Assembly (NCBI GenBank): GCA_010093515.1
Contig: MU001675.1
Location: 355,917-395,708 of the forward strand
Length of the DNA stretch: 39,792 bases
Origin: Lineolata rhizophorae
Taxonomy: Eukaryota; Ascomycota; Dothideomycetes; Lineolatales; Lineolataceae
Direction: 5' to 3'
The translations under genes were made by a program, and so were the position numbers. Shown piece by piece: positions 1 through 10,186 of this stretch. Below the pieces are notes generated by a model. The model made no database searches. It saw only the letters and a program-made list of their open reading frames with translations, and was not told where the DNA came from. Within the stretch, counting starts at the first letter, position 1. Each line of letters opens with the position of its first letter.

Positions 1-360
1 ATACACGGGCAGCAGAGTTTGAAACACAAAATAAAAGATTAAATAGTCAACTTGAGGCTCTTAAGCCTCAACAGCCACGAAAGAAAGTTCGTGTTAATCC
101 AAATCAACGATTTGCAGATATAGATACAATCATGGTTGCTGTACAGGCCTCACAACTTCTTGAGGCACAACGGGATGCCGACGCTGAGGAACGGGCAGCA
201 GAAAGAGTAGCAGCTGAAACAGCAGCTCAAACACTTCAGTCTATGTGTACAGAGTGGCAATTGTAACTACGTTGAGAGAATAAACACGATTTTTCATGAG
301 GATGGGTGGTTTCGGGTCAGTGAGTTGGAACCCCGGGTGACTCGGAACCCGGTCAGCTAG
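1..360 (+). mobile_element. 3' end of a pogo/Fot1-type DNA transposon
   Basis: The left edge of the window lies inside a transposon. It holds the last 87 codons of a pogo/Fot1-like transposase (described separately) followed by about 90 bases of 3' non-coding end. In that end two imperfect direct repeats of 14 bases, 320-333 and 337-350 (GTGAGTTGGAACCC and GTGACTCGGAACCC, 12 of 14 identical), look like the subterminal or terminal repeat region. The exact terminus is not certain because the left inverted repeat is outside the window. A TA target duplication, as expected for this superfamily, could be the TA within CAGCTAG at 355-361. The right limit is therefore approximate. Confidence 0.6.
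3..266 (+). CDS. pogo/Fot1-type transposase, C-terminal part only (5' cut by window edge)
   Basis: An open frame runs from the first bases to a TAA at 264-266 and encodes 87 residues. It contains a basic segment, PRKKVRVNPNQRFADIDTIM, which matches the tail seen downstream of the DDE domain in fungal pogo/Fot1/Tan1 transposases (basic stretch, then NPN...FADI). It then runs as an Ala/Glu/Arg-rich helix to a TEWQL end. No catalytic residue lies in the visible part, so activity cannot be judged. The visible part has no stop or frameshift, so there is no sign of repeat-induced mutation here. Codon use is A/T-richer at third positions than in the neighbouring host genes, as expected for a transposon. 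Confidence 0.62.
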   Translation, partial: TRAAEFETQNKRLNSQLEALKPQQPRKKVRVNPNQRFADIDTIMVAVQASQLLEAQRDADAEERAAERVAAETAAQTLQSMCTEWQL

Positions 361-1252
361 CTTACTCCAAAGCCACTAGTGCATGCGCCTATCTCACCCT
401 ACCCACTAACCAGCATAAAAATCACATCCACCCCGCCGACACCCACGCAACCAAACACGACCACAGCAAAGTTACCGAAGATAGCCATTCAAATTCTAAC
501 GAATCCACTTCGTCTACCCAAGGTCCCTCTTTCCAAGCCCTCAGAAGCCCAAAAAGCATCCGAGCTCAAACAGAAAAGGAAAGCGTGCAGTGATGGATAT
601 CTTAATAAATCAAAACCCGTCGATTTCTAACCCAACAAGATCCAAGCCAAGCGTTCTCAATCGCCCCAGCTTCGCGCGCGGCTAGTGTCCATAGCACGCT
701 CGACGCCCACCCCATCCGGGTCCGCTTTCCCCGAATTCCCTTGCCGCACCGAAGATACGCGAACACGGCCCCGGAATTGCAGGGTAAAAGACGGGCTAGA
801 TAAAAAAGAGGAGCCAACAAGATAAAACTGAAGATCAGCTTGTTCATCGGGGGTACCATGGTCTTTGGCATGAACATACTCTTAAATCGGCAGCCTCATT
901 CCCTAGTTCGAGCTAAGGCAATGACGACCTCATACATATAAGAATCGTGAGACGAAAGAAAACAAAAAGAAAAAAAAAAACAAGCGCTCGCTATGCCCGA
1001 CTTTACCTAACCATAGCAACAAAAATCGTATTCAAAAAAAAAAAGGTGGCCCAAGGCCAAGCAACCCCATTACTTCCCCCTCAGCACCATCATCTCCCCT
1101 CCCTGTCTACTCATTTCCACCCTCGTCGCCATAACCATCATCAACCGTGGGCCACCACTCCCCGTAGTCCGCGATCCTCGCCCTCCCAGCCGCAGCCCAG
1201 CCTCGCCAAAGCCGCGCCACCGACACGCGTATATCCGACCGACCTAGCCCCC
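361..1252. other. intergenic region, transposon end to SKT5 3' end
   Basis: No gene is supported here. Short open frames on both strands lack recognisable motifs. The part from about 950 to 1250 should be the 3' untranslated region of the SKT5 gene, which reads leftwards. It contains A-rich tracts at about 960-980 and 1020-1046. Confidence 0.5.
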
Positions 1253-4200
1253 TCACATCACAACCTGCAAAGCGCCCCGCGCCGCGTTAGCCCCAGTCCG
1301 ACACGCTCAAGCACGAGAAATCGAGAAGAAAGCACTCACGCATTCGCTGTCCCTCTTCGCCTGCGGAATCCCCATGGCGTCAAACGTCTGCGGGCCCTTG
1401 CCCGGCGGCATCCCCGCGCCCCCGGCGCCACCGGGCTGCACCTTCCCACCCCCACCGCCTTGCGTCTTGCCACCCGCTCCCGCTCCTGCTCCCGCCAGCG
1501 CCGCCCCACCATCCACAGGCTTCCTCCCCGGCACCGCCACGCCCCCCTCGGCCTTCAACCCTGGACTGCCCCCCGCCCCGGCGGCGGCCGGCCTGCCGCC
1601 CCCGGCGCTCCCCGGCCTGCCCGCGCTGCTCGCCCGGCTGCCGGGCCTCTGCGCCGGCGAGTGCGGCCTCGCGCTCTGCGGGCGCCCCTGCTGCGCCGCC
1701 TGCTTCTGCTGCGAGGGCAGCGCGTCCCTGCCCGTGGCCGGCGTCGGGAGCGGCTTGCCGCTTCCGCTGGCGGCAGCGGCAGCGGCGGCGGCGGCGGCGG
1801 CGGGCCCGCCGCCTTCCGGGTACGCGTGCGGGTCGAGCGGCGGGGGCTTGTTGTCGAGCGGGGCGGCGAAGCCGATGTCGGGCAGCTTGGGCTCTCTGTT
1901 GGGCGGGGCGGCTCCGGCCGACATTGGCGCCGCCGAGTGCGGGTGCGACTGCTGCTTCTGCAGCCGTCCGCCGCGACGGGCGTGCTGCTGCTGCTGCTGC
2001 TGCTCGTCCATCTTGACGTCGACGCGGAGCGGCGGAGGTCTAAGATCGGGCCCGGCGTCGTAGGGCGGGTATCCGGGCCCGCCGGAGGCGGTCCGCCCGC
2101 CGAGATTGCCACGCCCGCCGCCCCTGCCGCCGCCGGGTCCCCCGTACCCCGGCCCTCCTCTGCCGCCGCCGTGGATGTCGCCCACGCTCGTGTACGGCCG
2201 GTCGATCGGGCCGCCCTGGCGTTGTTGCTGCTGCTGCGCGAGCAAGTGCGGCGAGATACCGAAGGCACTGGTAGGTCTCGCCGTGGCGGGCGGCGCGGCG
2301 CTGGCCGGGCGGACGAGGTCGGGGTTCAGGAAGCCGGCGGTAGGGCCGGGCCCCGGGGTGCCGCCCGTTGGGCGGCGGCCCGCGACGGGCGGCGGGCGGT
2401 CGTCGAGCGGGTACGGCGTCGTCGAGGAGCCGCGGTCGGGCCCGGCGCTGGGCAGCTTCGTCAGGGATGGCCCCTGGTCCTCGAGCGGGTACGGCGTCGT
2501 GGTTGCGTTGCGGGAGGGCGCTCTGATGCCGCCGGGTCCCGTTGGGCTGGTGGGCTTGGGCGTCTGCGCCGCGGGCGGTTCGGGCGCGGGCGTGTCCGTG
2601 ATGGTGGGCAAGGCAGGTGCCCCGCCGGCGGCGCCTTGCTTGAAGCGGTCCGGTCTGCCGCCGCGTTTGGAGCCGTACTGGGAGCGGATGCGGTTGATGG
2701 CGACGCTCTCGTGGTCTTTCTTGGACAGCAGCCGCTGCTTGGATATGCCCTCGATGCGGGAGCCGGCGTCCTTGTTGCCGTTCCTGGCCGCGCGCTCGTA
2801 CCACTCGAGCGCCTTGTCCGCGTCGACGGCGACGAACATGCCGATCTCGTAAAAGTAGCCCATGGCGAACTCGGCCGTCGCGAGCCCGGCGTGCGCTGCC
2901 CGCTGCGCGTACACGAACGCGAGCTCCTCGTTCTTCTGGAAGACGCCCTCGTAGCCGCACAAGAACCACTTGCTGATGGCCATCTCGGCCTCGGCCTCGC
3001 CCTGGCGCGCCGCTAGCGCGTTGTAGTGTAGGCTCAGCGCCGGCGAGAACTCGCAGCCAAGCTCGCACAGCTCGTACGCGGCGCCCATCTTGAGCTGCGC
3101 CTTGGCGAAGCCCAGGAACGCCGCCTTCTCGATGTTCTGCCGCGCCGCGCGCTCGTCGAAGGGCAGGAAGATCTCCGGCACGTTGATCTGCGGCAGCTCG
3201 CGCGCCTGCAGCATGCCGAGCACATATGCCCCCTGCGGCGCGTTCTCGTCGGCGTTGACCGCTGCCTGGCGGATCAGCTGGATGCCGCGACCGAAGTCCT
3301 GCGGCTGCCCGTGCTGGCCCATGAGCGTCATCATACCCAGCCGGTAGTTGGATGCCGAGTCGCCGGCGTCCGACCCGCGCTTGTAGTGCTGGAGCGCCTT
3401 GACCGGGTCGTTGCTCTGCTCGTACTGCATGCCGATGCGGTACTCGGCGCGCGCGTAGCCCTTGTCGGCGGCGCGCGAGTAGCACCGGAAAGCCTCGCGC
3501 TTGTCGATGCGCAAGCCGAACTTGCCGAACTCGAGCCACATGCCGCGCATGAACTCGGCCTTGGGGTGGTGCTGGTCCGCGAGGAACTGCACGATGTTCA
3601 TGGCGTCGACGCGGAGCTGGTGCTCGACCTGCGGCGTGCCCGGCCGCGGCGGCTGCGTCTCCGAGATGCGTTGCTCGTATAGCATCGCCGCGTCCACGTA
3701 CGTCAGCGCGTCCTGCGCCCACGCCAATTGCATCTCTGGGTCGTTCGAATTCAGGACCGGCGTCCGGGCGTTCTCGAGGACGGCTTCTCTCTCATCGTCG
3801 GATTCGGGCACGTTGGGCCCGCGGTGGGCGAGCTTTGGGAAGGGAGAGAAGTGCGGGAAGTCGGGAGCTTGGGCGATTTGCTGGTAGGTGCGTGACTGAG
3901 CCGGCGTCTGCGGAGCAACTTGTGCCAGCTGCTGCTGTGGTGGCTGCTGTCGAGCGGAGTAGGACAGGCTCGAGGTGCGAGGGTGTACGGCAGCGTTGCC
4001 GGCATTGGTAGGGACGTCGGCCGTACTGCTGCCGTATGAGGAGTATCTGCTCGCATTGGAGAGGTGCTGAGGCGGCGGGTTCTCGTACGGATTGTTCTGT
4101 GGCGCCTGGCTGAAGCTGTTCTGCCGCTGCGAGCTGTAAGTGTTGTCCTTGGCCGGGGTTTGTGGTGGAATCGTATCCCGCCTGCCCGTGTCGGCTTCGA

Positions 4201-4474
4201 GTTCAAGCCGGGCGACGCCTTCTTGCATGTTCTCTGGCATATCGGCCATGATTCTGTAGGAGCGCCGAGCGATTACCTCACAGTGAGCCATAATCCTTGA
4301 GCTGTGCGGTGGTCGTGATTGTGGGATCGAGCGGGGATAAAAGGCCTACCTTTGCGGAGCGGGCGACACCACCTCCGGCGCCTGGGCGGGCATGTAGTAG
4401 TCGTCAAAGCCACCCGGTATGAAGGTGGCGCCCAGCATCGGCTGGCTGCCATTCTTCTGCCGATTGTAGCTCAT
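1253..4474 (-). CDS. SKT5: Skt5/Chs4-type chitin synthase activator with Sel1 repeats and C-terminal CaaX box
   Basis: Three exons: 4474-4350, 4253-1340 and 1264-1253. They total 3051 nt and encode 1016 aa. Intron 1 (4349-4254) has donor GTAGGC and acceptor CTACAG. Intron 2 (1339-1265) has GTGAGT, a GGCTAACG branch site and TTTGCAG. The N-terminus starts MSYNRQKNGSQPMLGATFIP and the junction restores ...APQ-RIMADMPENMQEG. Roughly residues 265-545 hold tandem Sel1-like repeats (for example AFRCYSRAADKGYARAEYRI). The rest is low-complexity Pro/Gly/Gln/Ala, including a polyQ run. The last exon adds VVM after Cys, giving a CVVM prenylation box. In yeast, Chs4/Skt5 is prenylated and activates chitin synthase III at polarised growth sites; the same role is inferred here. 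The MAHC start in exon 2 is rejected because it would read through intron 1. Confidence 0.88.
1982..2005. repeat. CTG/CAG trinucleotide run inside SKT5 (polyQ)
   Basis: A CTG run on the plus strand is read as CAG on the coding minus strand. It encodes a seven-residue glutamine tract in the disordered C-terminal half of the Skt5 protein, next to HARRGGR. Confidence 0.8.
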
Positions 4475-4691
4475 ACTGCCCCGTTTGCTTCTTCCGTCCG
4501 CGTTACTATTTTCTGATGCTGAAAATTTCCGACTGCGGCAGGGCGCCGGATTCGAGGTTCAAGCGGCACGGACGATATGTGGGACAGAGCGGCGGAAGAC
4601 CAGGGTTCGCGTTTCGGCGCCGACGCGGAGAAGACAGCGGGAGTCTAATTAAACAAACCGGTTGTTTGCTGGCGCGCGGTGGGGCGGTTGG

Positions 4692-4713
4692 CTGCTGCTG
4701 CTGCTGCTGCTGC
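4692..4713. repeat. CTG/CAG trinucleotide repeat upstream of SKT5
   Basis: Seven uninterrupted CTG units lie about 220 bases upstream of the SKT5 start codon. They are non-coding as far as can be seen and probably sit in the 5' untranslated region or promoter. Confidence 0.8.
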
Positions 4714-4794
4714 GGACGGCTAGAAGAACTGTCAGCCGTACTCCATCGGAGTTCAAAACGATGCCGATGTCAGCGGGAGCGCCGGCGGGCGCAG

Positions 4795-4885
4795 ACGTTA
4801 CGGGAGAGGGAGAAGGACTAGGTGCTTCTTATTATTCGAGAGGTAGAGCGAAGGTATGCGAGAGCGGGAGCGAGAGGCGGTGGCT
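4795..4885 (-). promoter_or_regulatory. pyrimidine-rich core promoter tract of SKT5 (candidate)
   Basis: On the minus strand this stretch is strongly CT-rich (plus strand GAGAGGGAGAAGG ... GAGCGGGAGCGAGAGG). CT-rich tracts on the coding strand just upstream of the start site are common in filamentous fungal promoters. It lies 320-410 bases upstream of the SKT5 ATG. The assignment is inference only. Confidence 0.3.
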
Positions 4886-6915
4886 GATGGAGACCAGCGG
4901 GACCGGGGCCGTCCAGCTGGGGGATACTTGAATGGGACTGACCTGAGTCGGCGGTGCTTGGCGGGGGGAGGAGCCGCGGGGCGCGCCGCGATGCGACTGG
5001 CTGGCCAACCCTGCCCCGATTACCCCTCGTGAATTCGAACCTTGACGCAGTGATATCCTTGCGCCTTTCGCTCCGTTCCGCTCACTCGCTCGCCTTCCTC
5101 GTTTCGTCCGTTTCTGGTCTTGTTCCCCTTTCTCGGTCACAGGTCGAACGACGATCCGCTCAGGTGGAGTGAGCTAGGGAAGGGAGGATGGTGAGAGGAG
5201 AAGAGGGGATAAAAACGGCCCCGGGAGCCCGTGGAGTACAAAGGCTGTTCTCGTGCCACTCACCGAACTGGAACACCCACAGCGATCCAGTTTGGCCTAG
5301 GTACAAGTTGGCTGCTGAAGCGGCGGGTACTTGCCGACGACGCAGCGACTTCCAAGACAAAAAGCGCAATGTCGCACGCAGTGAGACAACCCAGACACAA
5401 ACGCCTTTCTGGAAATCCAGGAGGATTCTTGTTTTCCGCCCGCGACGTTTCCGCTACCTTAACCACCTTCCGCTCGAAGCAGGCGCGTGCCTGTGAACAA
5501 GTAGCTAAGTAAGGCTCAAACGCAACGCTATGCGCACGCGTGTGTGTATTTCGGGCCGGTCGGAGGGGGCGGCAGCTCACGCGCGGGAGGACGTGCGTGG
5601 GTGCTGACAAGCTTAGCAGCACCCTTGCCCGCGGGCTGGAGGCTTAAGGTGTAACGCCCCGTCTCTCGATGAGCGTCGGTGCCCAAGCGGGTTCGCTGCG
5701 CGGGCATGTATGTGCGTAGTATGTATGCAGCGGGAGGGATGCAGCGCGCGTGGGCTCTCGCCGGGGCCCCGACAGCCCGGTCGGTCAGATTGGCGAAACG
5801 CAGAGAACCAAGTGCTGGGTACAAGGTATGTGTGATGTAGATTTGACAAAAGCAGCTCGAAGCACAAGGGCCGCCCTGTTCGGGGCCGCTGCAAAGGCGT
5901 CGAGGTCGACAAGGAAAACTAGAAAGGGAGCCAAAGGTCAGCTCTGAGGCCTCAGCTTCATGCAAAGAGCCGTGGGCAGCGAGTAGCAAAAAGCTATACA
6001 TACATATCGCCGGCAATGCCTCTGGGCTCTCCCCGCAGAAGCCCATAAATAAACCACCTCCAGCGACCGCGATCCGGGGCGTCACAGTTCTCTCGCTCTT
6101 CGCACACTTCAACCGCGCAGCCTCGCCGTGGTGGCGCCACGCACAAGGCTGTGTATTCTAGCACGCAGCCACAACTCGACTTCTCACTCAGCTCGTGTCG
6201 CTTGGCTACCTGCCTACCCACACGCTAACACCATCCGGCACCCAAACGAGCTAAAATCTCAAGCCGTTCAAGAGCCCGTACATCGCTTGACTACCTATGT
6301 AGTTTAGACCCGGGCAGGGCATTTTGCTTGCATTCTCTCGGGTGTTTAAGGCTGAATTGTCTTGCCCGGCTCGGCTCGGTAGGCGGACTCAGTGTGTGGA
6401 AATGAACGCTCTCGTATGTGGTGGCGCAGTGACTGGGAGGCGGAGTGGGGTTCATTGCTCATTTCGCGTCGAGTTCTGCATTGGGCAATGCTGTAAGAAC
6501 ACCCTGGGGTGGGTCGACCAATGCTCTGAACAAGGCTGGAGGTGCTTCGCGTGAGATACGTTGGAATCATGTCGTGCATACGTAGTTTCTAGGCATAATG
6601 ACAGATAACAGTGAGCTTGAGACCTAGGGAAGATGTGAGAAACATCCACACTTTTTCCCGGCTACAGCCTTGACAGACTCACAATCCTCCAAAGTGACTC
6701 TCATCACGCATGTTCAACGTCTTCCTAGCATGATCTCACAATGACCATCTTCTCAAACAACAAAAGTAGTAACCTCATGAGTATTACCTATCCACTCCTA
6801 CCAAGAAACCCGCCTAGCCAAATAGTCAGTCGTCAACACGTGAGCCGCCCTTTCATTCGCACCAGTGTTCACACATCCTCTCTCACTTAAGACCCTCTCG
6901 TCTCGCTCGCATAAT

Positions 6916-6945
6916 GCTTGCTTGCTTGCTTGTTTCCTTGCTTGC
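6916..6945. repeat. CTTG microsatellite
   Basis: Four CTTG units in a row are followed by a one-step-degenerate continuation (TTTC CTTG CTTG). The repeat lies between SKT5 and ASF1. Confidence 0.75.
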
Positions 6946-7297
6946 CATCGCACTCTCTCATCTAACCCTAGTCCGAGTGCTCCATCTCTAACCCAGAAAA
7001 CCCAACCATAACCAGAAAAATGAAAAGAAAAAAAAAGATATAGGAAGAGGCAGAGGGGATTGGGAATATGAAGAGGCCCTGATGAACAACAGCCCCAAGC
7101 CTTCAGGATCCAAGCGCCGGGAAACTTGCGCCGTGGACTGCACCTCCCTCCCTCTAGGTCGCCAACACAACCGCCAACCCGCCATTCCCCTACCCAAATC
7201 CTCATCTATCTACCTAGACCGTCGTGGCCGTATCCGCCCACAACAAACCCCAACATGAGCCGGACATGCCCAGGCAACCCAATCCCTAGCGCAATTC

Positions 7298-8499
7298 CTA
7301 GTGCACCATAACATCGGGTCCCTGCTGCTGCTGCTGGCCCTGGCCCTGGCCCTGCACCACGACGCCCTGCCCCTGCTGCGGTCCACCCTTGGCCTCATCC
7401 TCGCCCATATCCATCTCCTCGTCGCCATCCATGACCTCATCCAGCTCCTCCTCGAGCTCCTCCTCGCTGCTCTCCGCCTCCAAGTCCTCGCTGCCCGCGT
7501 CGTCGTCCTCGCCCTTGGCGCCCTTGGCACCCGCGCCCGCCGCCGCGCCCGCCGCAGCCGCACCCTCCTCCTCGGTGCCGCCCATCTCGGCGTCCTCGCC
7601 GGCAGGCTTGGCCTCGGCGGCAGCGGCAGCGGAGCCGACGCCGCTTCCGTCTTCCTTGCCGTTCTCGCCCTCTTCGTCCTCCTCCTCGTCCTCCTCGTCG
7701 GCGCCGTAGGCGGTGCCGTCGTCCTCGGCGGCGTCGGCTTCGGGCTGGTCCGGGGGGAACTCGGCCGGGGCGGATTCTTCGGAGTCCCTGTGCGTGGAGA
7801 GAACGTTTAGCGCTAGGGTGGTTCTCGCGCTACGTGGAGGGGTGGGATTTGGGGGGGAGAAAGTAAAGGGTAAAAGAAAAGCGGAAACGGGGGAAGAACT
7901 AGAGAGACTGCTCTCACAGACGTACCACTTGATGGCAAACCGCGTCACGCGCGGCTTCTCGGCCAGAATGTTACGGCGCACCTTCTCGATGACGGGCTTG
8001 GCGGGGGGCTCCGCGTTGAGCGCCTCGTCGCCGTACTCATTGTTGACGTAGTAGCCGACGCGCACGAACTCGCGGCCGTCGTAGCTGCAGGTGAGCAGGA
8101 TGACGGTGACGCCGAGAATCTCGGACGACGGGATGCGCGTCAGGTTGGGCGGGTCCGCCTCGAAGACGAACTTGTTGACGCCCACGGGGATCGGCCCCAC
8201 GAGGAGGGAATCGAGCTCCTGGTCGTGCTCCGAGGACGTCGCCGAGCCCACGTAGATGAGCTTCCACTCGAGATCTGCAAGCGTGCGACCGTGTCAGCGC
8301 GTGCGGTGGGCGCGGATTCCTAGGCAGCAGCGCCGGCTCCCGCGAAGCGCAGACCGCGCAGGGGAAGCAGGGAGAGCAGGGAGGACGCACCCTTCTGCAA
8401 CTGCTCGAGGCACTCGAAGGTGATCTCGAACTCGTACGGCGCGCTGAAGGGCGCGGGATTGTTGCGCACGTTGACGTTGAGCAGCGACACGACCGACAT
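7298..8499 (-). CDS. ASF1: histone H3-H4 chaperone ASF1
   Basis: Three exons: 8499-8391, 8274-7926 and 7787-7298. They total 948 nt and encode 315 aa. Intron 1 (8390-8275) has GTGCGT and TTGCAG. Intron 2 (7925-7788) has GTACGT and CACAG. Both junctions keep the frame and restore [11 protein letters not shown] and FAIKW-DSEESAP. The protein starts [20 protein letters not shown]. Residues 1 to about 155 are the highly conserved immunoglobulin-like ASF1 core, with [33 protein letters not shown] and [15 protein letters not shown]. The remaining 160 residues are an acidic Glu/Asp/Ala-rich tail ending in a Gln/Gly-rich stretch, typical of fungal ASF1. The family binds H3-H4 dimers and hands them to CAF-1 or HIR in the nucleus. 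It is transcribed in the same direction as SKT5 but separated from it by 2.8 kb. Confidence 0.97.
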
Positions 8500-9562
8500 G
8501 GCTGCGACCTTTGCTGCTGCTGTTTCCTACGTGCGTGCGACGCAGTGCGGGGGCTAGGGAAACGGTATCGGGTTGGGATGTGGCGGTGAGCTAGCTACCG
8601 GCGAACCGTGCGAGCGTCGTGTCTGGGGGCCGTGTGATTTGCGTATGCGGGCGCAGAATGTGCGCAGTGGTGGCGTTGGATGCAGAGACAAGCGCGCGCG
8701 CAGGTGTGAAGGAGGAAGAAGAAGGACGGGAGCAGGGTGGCTTAAGATGCGTGCGCGGCCAGACGTGAAGTGCAGAAGCGCAGGCAGCACGCGTCGCGTA
8801 GGGAAGCGTGTTTGTGTGTTCGGGCAGTGGCGGGGGAGAAGCGAGGCGCGGGACGCGTTTCAATCAAGAAGCCGCTCTCGGTTGGGCCCGTGGCGCGGGG
8901 CTGGGCCGGCAGGGTTGCGCCCGCTTGCTGCCTCGCCCAATGGCGCGCCCGTGAAACCCCTTCAGGTCCTTCATATCCCGCCTCGGCCCATCTCTTGGGT
9001 CTCCTTGTCCGGCGTGAAGTCCACGGTCTCACTCAAATACAGTCAAGTTGTGTCCGTCAATTTCGAGGCATGGACATTCAAAGGAGCCCACTATGCACGT
9101 GATCTGCGTCATCCTCATGTTTGTGTCCTCAGATGCATGTATGTTGACCGCGGGAGCATCTCCTCAAGTATCACTTCGCCAAAAATCTATCATATGCTTA
9201 TAGACTGTCTTTCGATGTGACGAGATTGAGGCTCCCTTTCGTTACTTCGTTTTGACTCAGGAGTTCCTTCAATGCGCCCATCTGGTCTGCTTTAGCGGCA
9301 ACGGCGTTAGCTGTCGGGTGGGTCTTCAAATACTACAAGATCCAAGGAGTCGAAGATCGCCATAAGAGCATCCTTATATAGTTTATGGAACTCGGTTAGC
9401 GAAGGATGCAGCCTCCGGATTCTCCATGATCTTGTGCGTGGATGTCTCAACTTCAAGCCTCTTCACCTGTTCGTGCTCATCAGGAAGGGGTGCCGCTTGC
9501 AAGTCGTACTCCGACGGCGTCATCAAGATCTACTCCATGTTGGCAAACTGAGAGCACGGCCG
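8500..9562. other. ASF1 promoter and 3' flank of the 2H gene
   Basis: About 1.06 kb without a supported gene. The left half is the ASF1 upstream region. A CACGTG E-box occurs at 9095-9100. The right end should hold the 3' untranslated region of the leftward-reading 2H phosphoesterase gene. Open frames on both strands here have no recognisable motifs. Confidence 0.45.
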
Positions 9563-10186
9563 CTACCCGCTGCTACTATCGCTCCCATCACCGCTCGGCC
9601 TTTCATCCCCGATCGAAACCTCATCTACTAGCATCATCCGCCCGCTCGCTCGATCCCTCTTCAACACCGCAACACTTCTCGCCTCCCATTCAATAGATTC
9701 TTCCGCCAGCATCCGCCCCGCTATTGTCGTCAGATTTGCCACGGCATCTCCGCTCTTGCGTAGACTCGCCTGCCCAACCGATAGATGTGGAGTAAAGCCC
9801 TGCCCGTGAGGCGACTCGCCCTCCACCGCACCGAGACACCGCACCAACACGTCTCTCAGATTCCGCAGTCTCTGCTCCGACTCGGCGTCCGGCTTCAAGA
9901 ACACGGTTGCGTTCCTGTGGTGCGTGAACATATGCGGTGCCTCTAGGCTCACGTGCAAGTTGACGACATCTGCGACGTGTTGATGGAGGTTGGAGCGCAG
10001 AACGGAAATGGCGTCTGAGAGCGAGTTGGCTGGGACGAAGAGATATACGATGTTGATGTGCGGCGGCCACCTGTGGTAGGCGCGATCGTGGCGGGCACGG
10101 ATTGCTTCGATGGGCGGATGAAGTGCGGATGGTGGGATGAGAGCGAGTGCGGTTTGGGTCGAGTCGAGGACGAAGCGGGAAGACAT
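9563..10186 (-). CDS. 2H phosphoesterase (2'-5' RNA ligase superfamily)
   Basis: A single-exon frame of 207 aa if started at MSSRFVLDST (ATG 10186-10184). An in-frame ATG 282 bases upstream exists, but the intervening translation looks non-coding, so the shorter start is preferred. Two histidine motifs mark the superfamily: RWPPHINIVYLFVP (residues 39-52) and GFTPHLSVGQ (130-139). They are spaced about 90 residues apart, as in LigT/AKAP7-like proteins, which hydrolyse or ligate cyclic or 2'-5' phosphodiester bonds in RNA or small nucleotides. The first motif reads His-Ile-Asn rather than the canonical His-x-Thr/Ser, while the second is His-Leu-Ser. The substrate cannot be predicted. No signal or organelle sequence is evident. 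Confidence 0.75.
   Translation of the reverse strand: MSSRFVLDSTQTALALIPPSALHPPIEAIRARHDRAYHRWPPHINIVYLFVPANSLSDAISVLRSNLHQHVADVVNLHVSLEAPHMFTHHRNATVFLKPDAESEQRLRNLRDVLVRCLGAVEGESPHGQGFTPHLSVGQASLRKSGDAVANLTTIAGRMLAEESIEWEARSVAVLKRDRASGRMMLVDEVSIGDERPSGDGSDSSSG

Larger units (their letters stand above)
4475..7297. other. long intergenic region between SKT5 start and ASF1 stop
   Basis: About 2.8 kb in which I see no supported gene. Open frames are short, lack family motifs and look like chance frames in GC-rich DNA. It holds the SKT5 promoter and leader (both genes read leftwards, so the left part is upstream of SKT5), a CTG run at 4692-4713 and a CTTG microsatellite at 6916-6945. The part next to 7297 should contain the ASF1 3' untranslated region. 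Confidence 0.5.

Noticed and set aside
947-3722. Long open frames antisense or offset to SKT5 (for example 947-3016 plus and 2040-3722 minus)
   Set aside because: They arise from the very GC-rich, stop-poor SKT5 coding DNA. Their translations are Arg/Ala/Pro-rich without domains, whereas the SKT5 frame has conserved Sel1 repeats and valid splice sites.
5020-5050. GGTTCGAATTC on the minus strand, resembling a tRNA B box
   Set aside because: The flanking bases cannot form the five-base T stem and no acceptor stem was found.
5528-6112. A 194-codon minus-strand open frame upstream of SKT5
   Set aside because: No recognisable motif, no CT-rich start context and mixed composition; most likely a chance frame.
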